From assembly GCF_001439635.1 (NCBI RefSeq), contig NZ_LMBZ01000001.1:124001-188000 (forward strand): a DNA stretch of 64,000 nucleotides. The letters run 5' to 3'. Both the position numbers and the translations under genes were made by a program. Positions 29,018-38,067 of this stretch are shown here, in pieces (the first letter of the stretch is position 1; each line of letters begins with the position of its first letter). Below the pieces are notes generated by a model. That model saw only the letters and a program-made list of their open reading frames with translations, ran no database searches and was not told where the DNA came from. Origin of the DNA: Solibacillus cecembensis (GTDB lineage Bacteria > Bacillota > Bacilli > Bacillales_A > Planococcaceae).

Positions 29018-30118
29018 ATGAAATGGAAACAACAATTACATGGGATGAAAGCTTACCAACCAGGTAAACCAATAGAAGAAGTAAAGAAACAGTTTGGATT
29101 AGATGAAGTTGTAAAACTTGCATCAAATGAAAATCCATTTGGTAGCTCACCAAAAGTAAAGGCATTTTTACAATCGGATGCATCTAATCATGCGATGTAT
29201 CCTGATGGTTATGCACAAAACTTACGCACAAGCCTCGCCAATTTTTATGGAGTAGAAGAAGCGGAGTTAATTATCGGCAACGGCTCGGATGATTTAATCG
29301 CGATTATTACACGTGCGTTATTATATCCAGGAGTGAATACGGTCATGGCCGATCTATCGTTTTCTCAATATTGGCATAACGCAGAAATTGAAGGCGCAGA
29401 AGTACGGAAAATTCCGATGAATGATGGTGTGCATAATTTAGAAGCAATGCTTGAAGCGATTGATGAAAATACATCTGTAGTATGGGTTTGTAATCCTAAC
29501 AATCCAACAGGAACAATTGTTTCAGATGAAGCGTTGCGTGCGTTTTTAGCCGCAGTACCAAAAGATGTTTTCATCGTATTAGACGAGGCGTACATAGAGT
29601 ATGTCAATGATCCAACAACTGAAGACACATTGCATTATTTCCGAGAGTATTCGAATTTAATTTTATTGCGCACGTTTTCTAAAGCATATGGCTTAGCTTC
29701 ATTCCGCGTAGGATATGGAATTGCGCAAGCAGAAGTGATTGCGAAGCTTGATCCAGTACGTGCCCCATTTAATAATACAATTTTAAGTCAAAAGGTTGCG
29801 CAAATAGCACTTGGCGACCAGGAATACATTGCAAGTTGCCGTGTGGCGAATGAAAAGGGCAAGCAGCAATTTGTCGCGTTTTGTGAGTCACAAGGGTTAA
29901 AGTATTTCCCTTCTCAAACGAACTTTATCATGTTTGAAGTGAAAATGAGTAGCCAAGTTGTGTTTGAAGAGATGATGAAGCGCGGATTTATTATTCGTAG
30001 TGGCGTGGCACTTGGTTTGGAAGGATTTATTCGTGTAACAATTGGTACCGAGCAGCAAAACGAAAAATTCCTACAATTGCTGTCTGAAGTTTTGAAAGAG
30101 CAAGGGGTTTTTGCATGA
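29018..30118 (+). CDS. hisC: Histidinol-phosphate / aromatic aminotransferase
   Basis: This PLP-dependent class I/II aminotransferase acts in histidine synthesis and, in Bacillus, also in the final step of phenylalanine and tyrosine synthesis. The 366-residue protein has NPNNPTGT, LDEAYIEY, and the PLP lysine in LRTFSKAYGLASFRVGY. The stop overlaps the tyrA ATG by four bases. Its setting between aroH and tyrA suggests that aromatic transamination is its main role here. Confidence 0.95.
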   Translation: MKWKQQLHGMKAYQPGKPIEEVKKQFGLDEVVKLASNENPFGSSPKVKAFLQSDASNHAMYPDGYAQNLRTSLANFYGVEEAELIIGNGSDDLIAIITRALLYPGVNTVMADLSFSQYWHNAEIEGAEVRKIPMNDGVHNLEAMLEAIDENTSVVWVCNPNNPTGTIVSDEALRAFLAAVPKDVFIVLDEAYIEYVNDPTTEDTLHYFREYSNLILLRTFSKAYGLASFRVGYGIAQAEVIAKLDPVRAPFNNTILSQKVAQIALGDQEYIASCRVANEKGKQQFVAFCESQGLKYFPSQTNFIMFEVKMSSQVVFEEMMKRGFIIRSGVALGLEGFIRVTIGTEQQNEKFLQLLSEVLKEQGVFA

Positions 30119-31212
30119 CACGGAATGTTTTCGTAATCGGATTAGGGTTAATTGGTGGTTCGGTTGCATTAGCTCTGCAAAAGGCTCCGCATACGAAAGT
30201 GTTTGGCTATGACGCACATGAGCAAACGAGAGAATTAGCGAGCACGTTACATGTTGTACATGAAGTGGTAGAAGATCCAGTACAATTTGCTGAGCAGGCA
30301 GATGTTATTATTTTTGGGACACCCGTCAATATAACGCTCGATTTTATGGAGCAGCTAAAAAGTTGGAATTTAAAACGCAATGTCATTATTACGGATACTG
30401 GTAGTACGAAAGCCCGTATTATGGAAAAAGCGCTTGAATTAAGAGAATTGGGCATCACTTTTATTGGAGGGCATCCAATGGCGGGCTCACATAAAAGTGG
30501 GATCACAGCAGCGAAACCGTATTTATTGGAAAATGCCTATTATATGTTGACACCAACTGAAGGCGAAGAAATTGAACGAATTGCGGCGCTCGACGATTTA
30601 TTAAAATTTACGCTCGGGAAAATGGTTGTAGTAGACGCTAAAGCGCATGATCATATGACAGCTGTTGTTAGCCATTTCCCACATATTGTTGCGGCTTCCT
30701 TAGTTCATCAATTGAACTTTGAGAAAAAAGCATTCCCAATGACGTCTTCTTTAGCGGCTGGGGGCTTCCGTGATATTACACGTATTGCTTCCTCCAATCC
30801 AACATTATGGCGTGATATTACATTACAAAATAAAAAAGAGTTAGTCGGACAATTGGATACGTGGCTAGATGAAATGGGACGTGTAAGGCAGCTGCTTGAT
30901 CAAGGTGACGCGGAAGAAATTGAGCGCTACTTCTCTGACGCGAGAGACGTTCGTGATAAGCTGCCAGTTGCCAATGGTGCATTGTACATGCCTTATGACT
31001 TGTATGTGGATATTCCAGACTATCCAGGGGTTATTTCTGAAGTGACAGGTTACTTAGCGGAAGAAAAAATTAGTATTATCAATATTCGAATTGTTGAAAC
31101 GCGAGTCGATGTGTTTGGTATTTTAGTAATCAGTTTCCAAACAAATGAAGACCGTGAACGTGCTGCAAAATGCATCGCGCAAAAAGCAAATTATGATACA
31201 CATATATCTTAA
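30115..31212 (+). CDS. tyrA: Prephenate dehydrogenase with ACT domain
   Basis: TyrA oxidatively decarboxylates prephenate to 4-hydroxyphenylpyruvate for tyrosine. The 365-residue protein has the NAD site GLGLIGGS at residues 9-16, GGHPMAGSHKSG and AVVSHFPHIVAASL. A C-terminal ACT domain (from about residue 295, MPYDLYVDIPDYPGVISEVT) probably binds tyrosine for feedback inhibition. It ends the coupled run aroC-aroB-aroH-hisC-tyrA before a terminator. Confidence 0.97.
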   Translation: MTRNVFVIGLGLIGGSVALALQKAPHTKVFGYDAHEQTRELASTLHVVHEVVEDPVQFAEQADVIIFGTPVNITLDFMEQLKSWNLKRNVIITDTGSTKARIMEKALELRELGITFIGGHPMAGSHKSGITAAKPYLLENAYYMLTPTEGEEIERIAALDDLLKFTLGKMVVVDAKAHDHMTAVVSHFPHIVAASLVHQLNFEKKAFPMTSSLAAGGFRDITRIASSNPTLWRDITLQNKKELVGQLDTWLDEMGRVRQLLDQGDAEEIERYFSDARDVRDKLPVANGALYMPYDLYVDIPDYPGVISEVTGYLAEEKISIINIRIVETRVDVFGILVISFQTNEDRERAAKCIAQKANYDTHIS

Positions 31213-31220
31213 CGAACAAC

Positions 31221-31256
31221 ACATCTCGCTAAAATAACTTGCGAGATGTATTTTTT
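31221..31256 (+). terminator. Intrinsic terminator between tyrA and aroA
   Basis: ACATCTCGC and GCGAGATGT (31221-31229 and 31241-31249) form a perfect 9-bp stem followed by ATTTTTT. It splits aroA from the upstream aromatic genes or works as an attenuator. Confidence 0.88.
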
Positions 31257-31272
31257 CTAGGGAGGGATTGTT

Positions 31273-32565
31273 ATGAGTTCAAAAGTAATGCAATACAAGG
31301 AGCCAGCACTTCAAGGGGAAATAACGATACCTGGTGATAAATCAGTTTCGCACAGATCAATTATGTTTGGTTCAATCGCACAAGGAAAAACAACTGTTTC
31401 TGGTTTTTTACTTGGAGAAGATTGTTTAGATACAATTGATTGTTTCCAAAAGCTCGGTGTCGACATACAAGTAAATGGAACAGATGTCACGATTGAAAGC
31501 CCTGGAATGGATCATTGGAAAGAGCCGAGTGAAGTGTTATATACCGGAAACTCAGGTACGACAACGCGGCTTATGCTAGGAATTTTAGCGGGTACAAACG
31601 TGCATACGATCATGACAGGTGATGCATCAATTGGGAAACGACCTATGCGACGCGTAACGGATCCATTACGTCAAATGGGTGCGCAAATTGCAGGTCGAGA
31701 AAATGGCCAATACACACCGCTAGCGATACAAGGAACAGCTTTGCAAGCAATTGATTACACAATGCCTGTCGCGAGTGCACAAGTAAAATCTGCGGTTCTA
31801 TTAGCGGGCTTACGCGCACAAGGAACGACAATTGTGCGTGAAAGTGAAGTGTCACGTGATCACACAGAACGCATGCTACGTCAATTTGGCGCGGAGATTA
31901 CATCGGAGCAAGGGGTCGTATCATTTGAAGGTGGACAGCAGCTTACAGGCACGCACGTCGACGTTCCAGGGGATATTTCTTCCGCGGCCTTCTTTTTAGT
32001 TGCTGGAGCGATTGCGAAAGATAGCCATATCACCTTGAAAAATGTCGGGGTAAATGAAACGCGAAATGGCATTCTTGAAGTGCTTCAAAACATGGGGGCA
32101 AAAATGGAAATCGAGCTGAATGACGAAAATGCAGCTGAGCCAACAGCGACAATTACGATTGCCACTTCAAATTTAACAGGAACGAGCATTGAAGGGGCGA
32201 TTATTCCTCGACTAATTGATGAAATTCCGATTTTAGCGTTATTAGCAACACAGGCAACGGGAAAAACGATTATTAAAGATGCAGAAGAGTTAAAGGTAAA
32301 AGAAACAAATCGCATTGATGCGGTCGTAGCGGAATTAAAAAAACTAGGCGCACAAATTGAAGCGACAAGTGATGGCATGATTATTGAAGGGCCTACGAAA
32401 TTACACGGGGCAAGTTTAAAATCCTATGGCGATCATCGAATCGGTATGATGGCAGCCATTGCAGCAATAGTAACAGACGGAGCTATTGAGCTGGATGACG
32501 CAGAGTGCATCGCCGTATCGTATCCAACATTTTTTGAACATGTCGAGCATTTGAAAACCAAGTAA
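31273..32565 (+). CDS. aroA: EPSP synthase (3-phosphoshikimate 1-carboxyvinyltransferase)
   Basis: AroA (AroE in B. subtilis naming) joins PEP to shikimate-3-phosphate. The 430-residue protein has [31 protein letters not shown] and the late motif KVKETNRID. The segment GNSGTTTR carries a small residue where class II enzymes differ from plant and enteric ones; I cannot judge glyphosate sensitivity from this alone. It has its own AGGGAGG site, 60 bases after tyrA and beyond a terminator. Confidence 0.96.
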   Translation: MSSKVMQYKEPALQGEITIPGDKSVSHRSIMFGSIAQGKTTVSGFLLGEDCLDTIDCFQKLGVDIQVNGTDVTIESPGMDHWKEPSEVLYTGNSGTTTRLMLGILAGTNVHTIMTGDASIGKRPMRRVTDPLRQMGAQIAGRENGQYTPLAIQGTALQAIDYTMPVASAQVKSAVLLAGLRAQGTTIVRESEVSRDHTERMLRQFGAEITSEQGVVSFEGGQQLTGTHVDVPGDISSAAFFLVAGAIAKDSHITLKNVGVNETRNGILEVLQNMGAKMEIELNDENAAEPTATITIATSNLTGTSIEGAIIPRLIDEIPILALLATQATGKTIIKDAEELKVKETNRIDAVVAELKKLGAQIEATSDGMIIEGPTKLHGASLKSYGDHRIGMMAAIAAIVTDGAIELDDAECIAVSYPTFFEHVEHLKTK

Positions 32566-32572
32566 ACGAATA

Positions 32573-32608
32573 AAAAGTCATTTTGATGCATGGTCAGGAT
32601 GGCTTTTT
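32573..32608 (+). terminator. Probable terminator of aroA
   Basis: AAAAGTCA and TGGCTTTT arms (32572-32580 and 32600-32608) form a weak 9-bp stem with one G-T pair and a T run. Confidence 0.55.
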
Positions 32609-32779
32609 GTACTACATACAACAGGACATACTTATAGGTACTAGGTGCTAAGGATAGCTATACTAAATTGAAAGTCGTTCAAAATCGGATTTTTACGTTA
32701 AAATAAATCCTTTTTCTTGTGAAGCATGGGAATGTCATGTAGCATAATATTGAAAAAGTAGGAAAAGGTGAATGACAAA

Positions 32780-34024
32780 ATGAATGAATTATTACAAGCA
32801 ATCCAAGAAGGAAATATCGAACAAATTGACCTTCTCCTAGAAACATTTTTAATAAATAGTGAACCTTCCGAGCAATATGAGATTGCAGAAGCGTTGATGC
32901 ATTTTGGTTTTTTAAATGAAGCCAACCGAGTATTTGAACATTTACAATTTTTATTCCCTGAAGAGGATCAAATAGCGATAGATAAAGCTTCAGTCCTTAT
33001 TGAAATGGGCGAAGAAGACGAGGCACTTCATTTATTGATGGGGATAAGCGATGAAGCACCCGAATATCCACAGGCATTATTAGTTCTTGCGGATTATTAT
33101 CAAATGCAGGGGTTATATGAAGTAGCAGAACAGCGCATTAATGAAGCACTGCAACTAGTGCCAACAGAACCGCTATTACAATTTGCGAAAGCGGAACTCC
33201 TTTTTGAAACGGGGCGTTTTTCAGAAGCAGCGCGCATTTATGAGGAGCTTTATACAATTGATAAAAAATTCGCCGGAGTACTATTGGCGCAAAGATTAGC
33301 GGAAGTATATCGCGCAGGTGCAGGCTATGAGACGGCACTTGAATATTATATGGAAGCGCTTGAAGAAGAAGTAACACCAGATTTACTATTTGGTTCGGGT
33401 TACGCTGCTTTCCAAATACAAAAATATGAATTAGCGATTAAACAGCTGGAAGATTTAAAAGAATTGGATCCAGATTATTTCTCAGCGTATTTATTATTAG
33501 CGGATAGTTATGCCATGCAAGACGATAATGTACGCGCATTAAAGGTAATAAAAGAAGGAATCAAGCGTGATGAATATGATAAATCCTTCTTTTTATTTGC
33601 TGGAAAAATGGCGTTAAAAAATAGTCAACCCGATGAGGCAATCGGCTTTTTAACAGAAGCAATTGCGCTAGACCCTGAATACATGGAGGCAATTTTAGTC
33701 CTCATGTCCGTCTATAGTTCACAAGACAAATATGAAGAGGTCATTGATTTATTTGAACAGCTGCAACAAAATGAATTTGAGTGGGTATCACTATATCCAT
33801 TTGTTGCGCATGCGTATAATATAAATGAACAGTTTGTAAAAGCATATGAAATTTACAAACTTGCATATATTGAATTCAAAGACGATGAGGAATTTTTAGA
33901 AAAATATTGCTTATTCTTATTGGAAGATGGCAAGCAAGCCGAAGCAAAACGGATTGCCGAGCAACTGGTGGAATTACAGCCAACTGAACAGCAATGGCTT
34001 GATTTATTGGATCGCTTTGAATAG
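32780..34024 (+). CDS. ypiA: Tetratricopeptide-repeat protein YpiA
   Basis: This 414-residue protein is built of about ten TPR helical pairs (for example FGFLNEANRVFEHLQFLFPE and YELAIKQLEDLKELDPDYFS). It has no signal peptide, so it probably works as a cytosolic scaffold. In B. subtilis YpiA is linked by genetic context to YpiB and the cytochrome bc genes. I use ATG 32780, eight bases after AAAAGGTGA; a GTG twelve bases upstream overlaps that site. Function unknown. Confidence 0.9.
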   Translation: MNELLQAIQEGNIEQIDLLLETFLINSEPSEQYEIAEALMHFGFLNEANRVFEHLQFLFPEEDQIAIDKASVLIEMGEEDEALHLLMGISDEAPEYPQALLVLADYYQMQGLYEVAEQRINEALQLVPTEPLLQFAKAELLFETGRFSEAARIYEELYTIDKKFAGVLLAQRLAEVYRAGAGYETALEYYMEALEEEVTPDLLFGSGYAAFQIQKYELAIKQLEDLKELDPDYFSAYLLLADSYAMQDDNVRALKVIKEGIKRDEYDKSFFLFAGKMALKNSQPDEAIGFLTEAIALDPEYMEAILVLMSVYSSQDKYEEVIDLFEQLQQNEFEWVSLYPFVAHAYNINEQFVKAYEIYKLAYIEFKDDEEFLEKYCLFLLEDGKQAEAKRIAEQLVELQPTEQQWLDLLDRFE

Positions 34025-34036
34025 AAGGAGGATATA

Positions 34037-34591
34037 ATGGTGACTTACTCCGTACCACTAAATGATAAGAAAGTATTCATTAAATGGTTCTTGAAAAATT
34101 TTCAATTAAAGCGTAGGGAAGGGGTTTGGATTTTAAATTATTTGCTTAGCAACGATGAATTGCTATCGAATATTCATTTTGTTGATGATGCACATTATTG
34201 TCCAAGGGCCATTGTCATGTCGACAGTCGAAACAACAGCTATTCCATTCCGATTTTATAAAAAAAATATTATGACGTCAGATGCGGAAAAATCGTTTCAT
34301 GATTTGCGATTAAATCCCCAAGAATTAATGTATGTTCAATTAAATTTTCCAAATGTTCCACCGAACCCTGTGTATTTAGCTGTGTTGGAGGAAAATCCAT
34401 ATATGCCAAAAGATTTAGTCATCCATGAAAAAGATCGTCTAGCTGCACAACGATTATTGGAAAACAGTGTTATGGCATTCCAAGAACAGCAACTTTTACG
34501 GGACATTGATGAAGCATTGGACGCAGGGGATAAAGAGAAGTTTTTTGAGCTATCAAACTTATTGCAAGCTTTAAAGGTTATTAATAAATAG
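34037..34591 (+). CDS. ypiB: UPF0302 protein YpiB
   Basis: The 184-residue cytosolic protein of the YpiB/UPF0302 family includes the segment VPLNDKKVFIKWFLKNFQLKRREGVWIL. The C-terminal third is helical (LLRDIDEALDAGDKEKFFEL) and similar to the small IDEAL motif seen in Bacillus YpiB. A strong AGAAGGAGG precedes the ATG, and it is 12 bases after ypiA. Biochemical function unknown; B. subtilis YpiB has been connected with regulated proteolysis of other proteins. Confidence 0.9.
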   Translation: MVTYSVPLNDKKVFIKWFLKNFQLKRREGVWILNYLLSNDELLSNIHFVDDAHYCPRAIVMSTVETTAIPFRFYKKNIMTSDAEKSFHDLRLNPQELMYVQLNFPNVPPNPVYLAVLEENPYMPKDLVIHEKDRLAAQRLLENSVMAFQEQQLLRDIDEALDAGDKEKFFELSNLLQALKVINK

Positions 34592-35224
34592 CTTTTTTCT
34601 AGTAAGTAAGAAATATAAACTTTGAGGGAATCCAAACTAAAAGGACATTACCTTACGTAATTTTTGTGAGGGGATGTCCTTTTGTCTATGTTATAAAATG
34701 GTACAACACCAAAATCTGTTCTTGTGATAAAATCACGAAGTTTTGCAAAATAATTCCTTTACGAATACTAAAACATTGAATTATTGCATTAGTAACCGAT
34801 GAAAATCATTGGAGAGTTTTTTGGGACGGATGAATTGTCTATTAATGGAGTGAAAATGCCTATTATCACTCACCGATTAAAAATTGGATGAAGTATAAGG
34901 GAAATCTGCCTAAGAATGCGCCGCCTCCCACGGCAAGCTGCGCAATAAATGCGGAGAGTTTCGGTAGGGAAATGTTATAAAAGCTGGCCTGCTACATGCG
35001 CACAAAGCGGTGTGACTCACGTACTTAGCCAGCCTAAACAAGCACGCACTTTATTAGTAATCTTACTTTTGTAGAAGGGTATTCTATATAGTCAAGCATG
35101 TACTTTGGTCAAGAGCCAAAAAATAATAGAAAATTTTAATATGATGAAGCACCTAATTCGAGTTTAGGAAAATAAACTTGGTTATCTACATATGCTTTTT
35201 GTATTTAAAATAGGAGGATATTTA
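34592..35224. other. 633-base gap between ypiB and ypiF
   Basis: Besides the ypiB terminator, this unusually long gap has no reading frame I trust. It contains GC-richer stretches unlike its surroundings at 34915-34980 (AAGAATGCGCCGCCTCCC) and 34983-35033, where GCTGGC pairs with GCCAGC around a loop containing GTGACTCAC. It may hold a decayed repeat, a remnant or an RNA gene; I cannot decide. Confidence 0.5.
34639..34686 (+). terminator. Intrinsic terminator of ypiAB
   Basis: AAAAGGACAT and ATGTCCTTTT (34639-34648 and 34674-34683) form a 10-bp stem; the inner loop also pairs CCTTA with TGAGG. Confidence 0.8.
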
Positions 35225-35668
35225 ATGAATTTCAATGTAAAGGATATTGAACAATTTCAAACACAAAAACAATTTATTGATACGGCTATCGTGCCATTAA
35301 TGCAATTAAACCTATCGGACGAAGGTATGAAACAGAGTAGCTCAGCGGTAGAATATTTAATGACATTAACAATGTTTATCGAACAGCAGTTTAGAGGTAG
35401 AGTAATGTTAATGCCGCCATTTTCATATACAGACCGAACAAAAAATGAATTATTACCGATGCAATTGCAAGAGGAATTACATAGTACGGGTTTTAAATCT
35501 GTCATTTTTATTACATGTGACCATTTTTGGTCAAAGAAAAATGAAAATTTAAACGTTTTATGGCTACCAGCAATTCCATTGGAATCTATGGATAAAACGG
35601 TTAAACAACGCATTTTAGAAGACCAGCTAAAGCAAATAATTCCGGTTTTAACAGAAGCATGGGTATAA
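35225..35668 (+). CDS. ypiF: DUF2487 protein YpiF
   Basis: The 147-residue protein starts MNFNVKDIEQFQTQKQFIDT and contains VIFITCDHFWSKKNENLNVL. It is recognised mainly by position directly before qcrA, where B. subtilis has ypiF. The start is ATG 35225 after TAGGAGG; the open frame reaches 33 bases further upstream through that site. No membrane segment or catalytic motif is seen. A link to cytochrome bc assembly is plausible only from context. Confidence 0.85.
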   Translation: MNFNVKDIEQFQTQKQFIDTAIVPLMQLNLSDEGMKQSSSAVEYLMTLTMFIEQQFRGRVMLMPPFSYTDRTKNELLPMQLQEELHSTGFKSVIFITCDHFWSKKNENLNVLWLPAIPLESMDKTVKQRILEDQLKQIIPVLTEAWV

Positions 35669-35715
35669 TATGATTCCATAGTTTCATGAAATGTTCACAA
35701 AGTCGCCAAATGAAA

Positions 35716-35729
35716 TGAAAGCGTTATTG
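35716..35729 (+). promoter_or_regulatory. Possible CcpA (cre) site before qcrA
   Basis: TGAAAGCGTTATTG matches 12 of 14 positions of the cre consensus TGWAANCGNTNWCA and overlaps the -35 box of the qcr promoter, a position that would repress. Confidence 0.4.
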
Positions 35730-35755
35730 ACCAACCTATTTTATTGATATATCAT
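35727..35755 (+). promoter_or_regulatory. Sigma-A promoter of qcrABC
   Basis: TTGACC (35727-35732) and TATCAT (35750-35755) are separated by 17 bases, 78 bases before the qcrA start. Confidence 0.65.
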
Positions 35756-35832
35756 AGATATGTCCTAGTTATTTACTATTTATGAAAGTATATGTCCAAT
35801 GGGCTGACCTTTTAGTAAGAGGGGGGAAAAGA

Positions 35833-36336
35833 ATGAGTAATAATCGAGTTACACGACGTCAATTTTTGACTTACACAATTACTGGTGTAGGTGGATTTAT
35901 GGCGGCTGGTATGCTAATGCCAATGGTTCGTTTTGCAATTGACCCAGTTCTTCAGACGAAGGCAGAAGGGAATCTTGTATTAACAAGTCAAAAAATTGCT
36001 GATATTACAGATGTACCTGTAAAGGTGGACTTTACGTTCGAACAAACGGACGGATGGTATAAATCAGATGTAACAGAAGCAGCATGGGTATATCACGACG
36101 GCAATGAAATCGTAGCATTATCACCCGTATGTAAACATTTAGGCTGTACTGTAAACTGGGAAGGTGACCCAGCACATGCAAATCAATTCTTCTGCGCATG
36201 TCATGCAGGACGTTACGAGAAAAACGGTAAAAATGTAAAAGGTACACCACCACTTGGGCCGCTTGATCAATATGAAGTGGCAGAAAAAGATGGTTACTTA
36301 ATGCTTGGGAAAAAAATCGCAAACACTTTCAGTTAA
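35833..36336 (+). CDS. qcrA: Menaquinol-cytochrome c reductase, Rieske iron-sulfur subunit
   Basis: QcrA carries the [2Fe-2S] Rieske cluster of the bc complex. The 167 residues equal the B. subtilis subunit. An N-terminal twin-arginine-like stretch (TRRQFLTYTITG) precedes the single membrane anchor, which fits Tat export of Rieske proteins. The cluster ligands are in CKHLGC and CACHAG, with both disulfide cysteines. The start ATG 35833 follows AGAGGGGGG; an upstream ATG at 35782 is not needed. Confidence 0.97.
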   Translation: MSNNRVTRRQFLTYTITGVGGFMAAGMLMPMVRFAIDPVLQTKAEGNLVLTSQKIADITDVPVKVDFTFEQTDGWYKSDVTEAAWVYHDGNEIVALSPVCKHLGCTVNWEGDPAHANQFFCACHAGRYEKNGKNVKGTPPLGPLDQYEVAEKDGYLMLGKKIANTFS

Positions 36337-36357
36337 TAAGTTAGGGGGTACGACACA

Positions 36358-37032
36358 GTGCTAAATAAAATTTATGATTGGGTCGATGAGCGTTTAGATA
36401 TTACTCCTATTTGGCGTGATATTGCCGACCACGAAGTGCCAGAGCACGTTAACCCTGCACATCACTTTTCAGCATTCGTTTACTGTTTCGGTGGATTAAC
36501 ATTCTTCATTACAGTAATACAAATTCTATCAGGTATGTTCTTAACAATGTATTATGTACCAGACGTAGAAAATGCTTGGAAATCAGTTTACTATTTACAA
36601 AACGAAGTAGCATTCGGTGAAATCGTTCGTGGTATGCACCACTGGGGGGCTTCATTAGTAATCGTAATGATGTTCTTACATACGCTTCGTGTATTCTTCA
36701 CTGGTTCATATAAAAAACCTCGTGAGTTAAACTGGTTAGTAGGTGTAGGTATCTTTGCAATTATGTTAGGTTTAGGTTTCACAGGGTATTTATTACCTTG
36801 GGATATGAAAGCGTTATTTGCAACGAAAGTAGGTATTGAAATTGCCGCTTCGATGCCATTTATTGGTGGAATGATTAAAACGTTACTTGCAGGGGATGCA
36901 ACAATCCTTGGTGCACAAACGTTAACTCGTTTCTTTGCAATTCACGTATTCTTCTTACCAGCAGCATTATTTGCATTATTGGCAGCTCACTTTATTATGA
37001 TCCGCCGACAAGGTATTTCAGGTCCACTTTGA
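36358..37032 (+). CDS. qcrB: Menaquinol-cytochrome c reductase, cytochrome b subunit
   Basis: QcrB is the b6-type subunit that holds the two b hemes in the membrane and part of the quinol sites. The 224 residues match the Bacillus length. Haem-ligand histidines are in GMHHWGASLVIVMMFLHTLR and in AIHVFFLPAALFALLAAHF; FVYCFGG carries the cysteine that binds an extra c-type haem covalently. It starts at GTG 36358 after TAGGGGG. Confidence 0.97.
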   Translation: MLNKIYDWVDERLDITPIWRDIADHEVPEHVNPAHHFSAFVYCFGGLTFFITVIQILSGMFLTMYYVPDVENAWKSVYYLQNEVAFGEIVRGMHHWGASLVIVMMFLHTLRVFFTGSYKKPRELNWLVGVGIFAIMLGLGFTGYLLPWDMKALFATKVGIEIAASMPFIGGMIKTLLAGDATILGAQTLTRFFAIHVFFLPAALFALLAAHFIMIRRQGISGPL

Positions 37033-37072
37033 TCTGAAACCAACTGTATGATTTACTAAAGGAGGGGACACT

Positions 37073-37864
37073 ATGCAACGCGGAAAAGGTATGAAATTCG
37101 TAGGCGATTCACGTGTAAAAGCGAACAATCGTATGCCGAATGTGCCAAAAGATTATTCCGAGTATCCAGGTAAAACAGAAGCTTTCTGGCCAGACTTTTT
37201 ATTAAAAGAATGGATGGTTGGTGCGGTATTCTTAATTGGATATTTACTATTAACTGTCGCTCACCCTTCACCACTTGAAGGACCGGCAGACCCAACAAAT
37301 GCATCATATATTCCGTTACCGGACTGGTACTTCTTATCAATGTACCAATTATTAAAATATTCTTTTGCATCAGGTCCATATAACCTTATCGGGGCAGCAA
37401 TTATTCCAGGTATTGCATTTGGAGCTTTAGCATTAGTACCATTTTTAGATACAACGCCAGAGCGTCGTCCATCTAAACGTCCATTACCAACAGCATTCAT
37501 GTTATTAGCAATCGCTGCACTTATTTATACAACTTGGGAATCTGTTGCAGCAACGAACTGGGAAGCTGTTAAAGCGCAAGGTGTTATTTCAGACAAGCAT
37601 TTAGGTTTATTACCGGATGTTGAAGTTGATGAAACTTCTGAAGGTTATGAAATTTTCCAAGCACAAGCTTCTTGTATTGGATGTCACGGTGGCGACTTAG
37701 CTGGTGTGTCTGGTCCAATGTTACTAGGTAATGAATTAACAGCTGAAGAAGTATCTGAAGTAATCGCAAATGGTCGTGGTGGTATGCCAGCAGGAACATT
37801 TAGTGGTACTGATGAAGAGCTTCAAGTATTATCTGAATTCATTGCAGGTTTAAAAGAAAAATAA
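37073..37864 (+). CDS. qcrC: Menaquinol-cytochrome c reductase, cytochrome b/c fusion subunit
   Basis: QcrC joins a subunit-IV-like membrane part (residues about 1-165, including PDWYFLSMYQLLKYSF) to a C-terminal cytochrome c domain with the haem-binding CIGCH (near residue 200) and methionine ligands around GGMPAG. This fusion is typical of Gram-positive bc complexes. The 263-residue protein starts after AAAGGAGGGG. It completes the qcrABC operon before a terminator. Confidence 0.97.
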   Translation: MQRGKGMKFVGDSRVKANNRMPNVPKDYSEYPGKTEAFWPDFLLKEWMVGAVFLIGYLLLTVAHPSPLEGPADPTNASYIPLPDWYFLSMYQLLKYSFASGPYNLIGAAIIPGIAFGALALVPFLDTTPERRPSKRPLPTAFMLLAIAALIYTTWESVAATNWEAVKAQGVISDKHLGLLPDVEVDETSEGYEIFQAQASCIGCHGGDLAGVSGPMLLGNELTAEEVSEVIANGRGGMPAGTFSGTDEELQVLSEFIAGLKEK

Positions 37865-37873
37865 GCATTATGT

Positions 37874-37901
37874 GAGGGCCAGAGTTTTGGCTCTCTTTTT
37901 T
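37874..37901 (+). terminator. Intrinsic terminator of qcrABC
   Basis: GAGGGCCA and TGGCTCTC (37874-37881 and 37888-37895) form an 8-bp stem with one G-T pair, followed by T6. Confidence 0.85.
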
Positions 37902-38067
37902 GATTGCTAATAATGACTGTCCGTATATTAAAGGACGAAGCACATGTTAAAAAGTTGCGCAATGTACATAATAAATTAAAACATTAATCAAAAGTTGCAT
38001 TTTCCACGAATGTGGGCAAAAATGAAACTTATTGAAAACTTTTTCGTATAAAGTAGGGGAGAAAATA

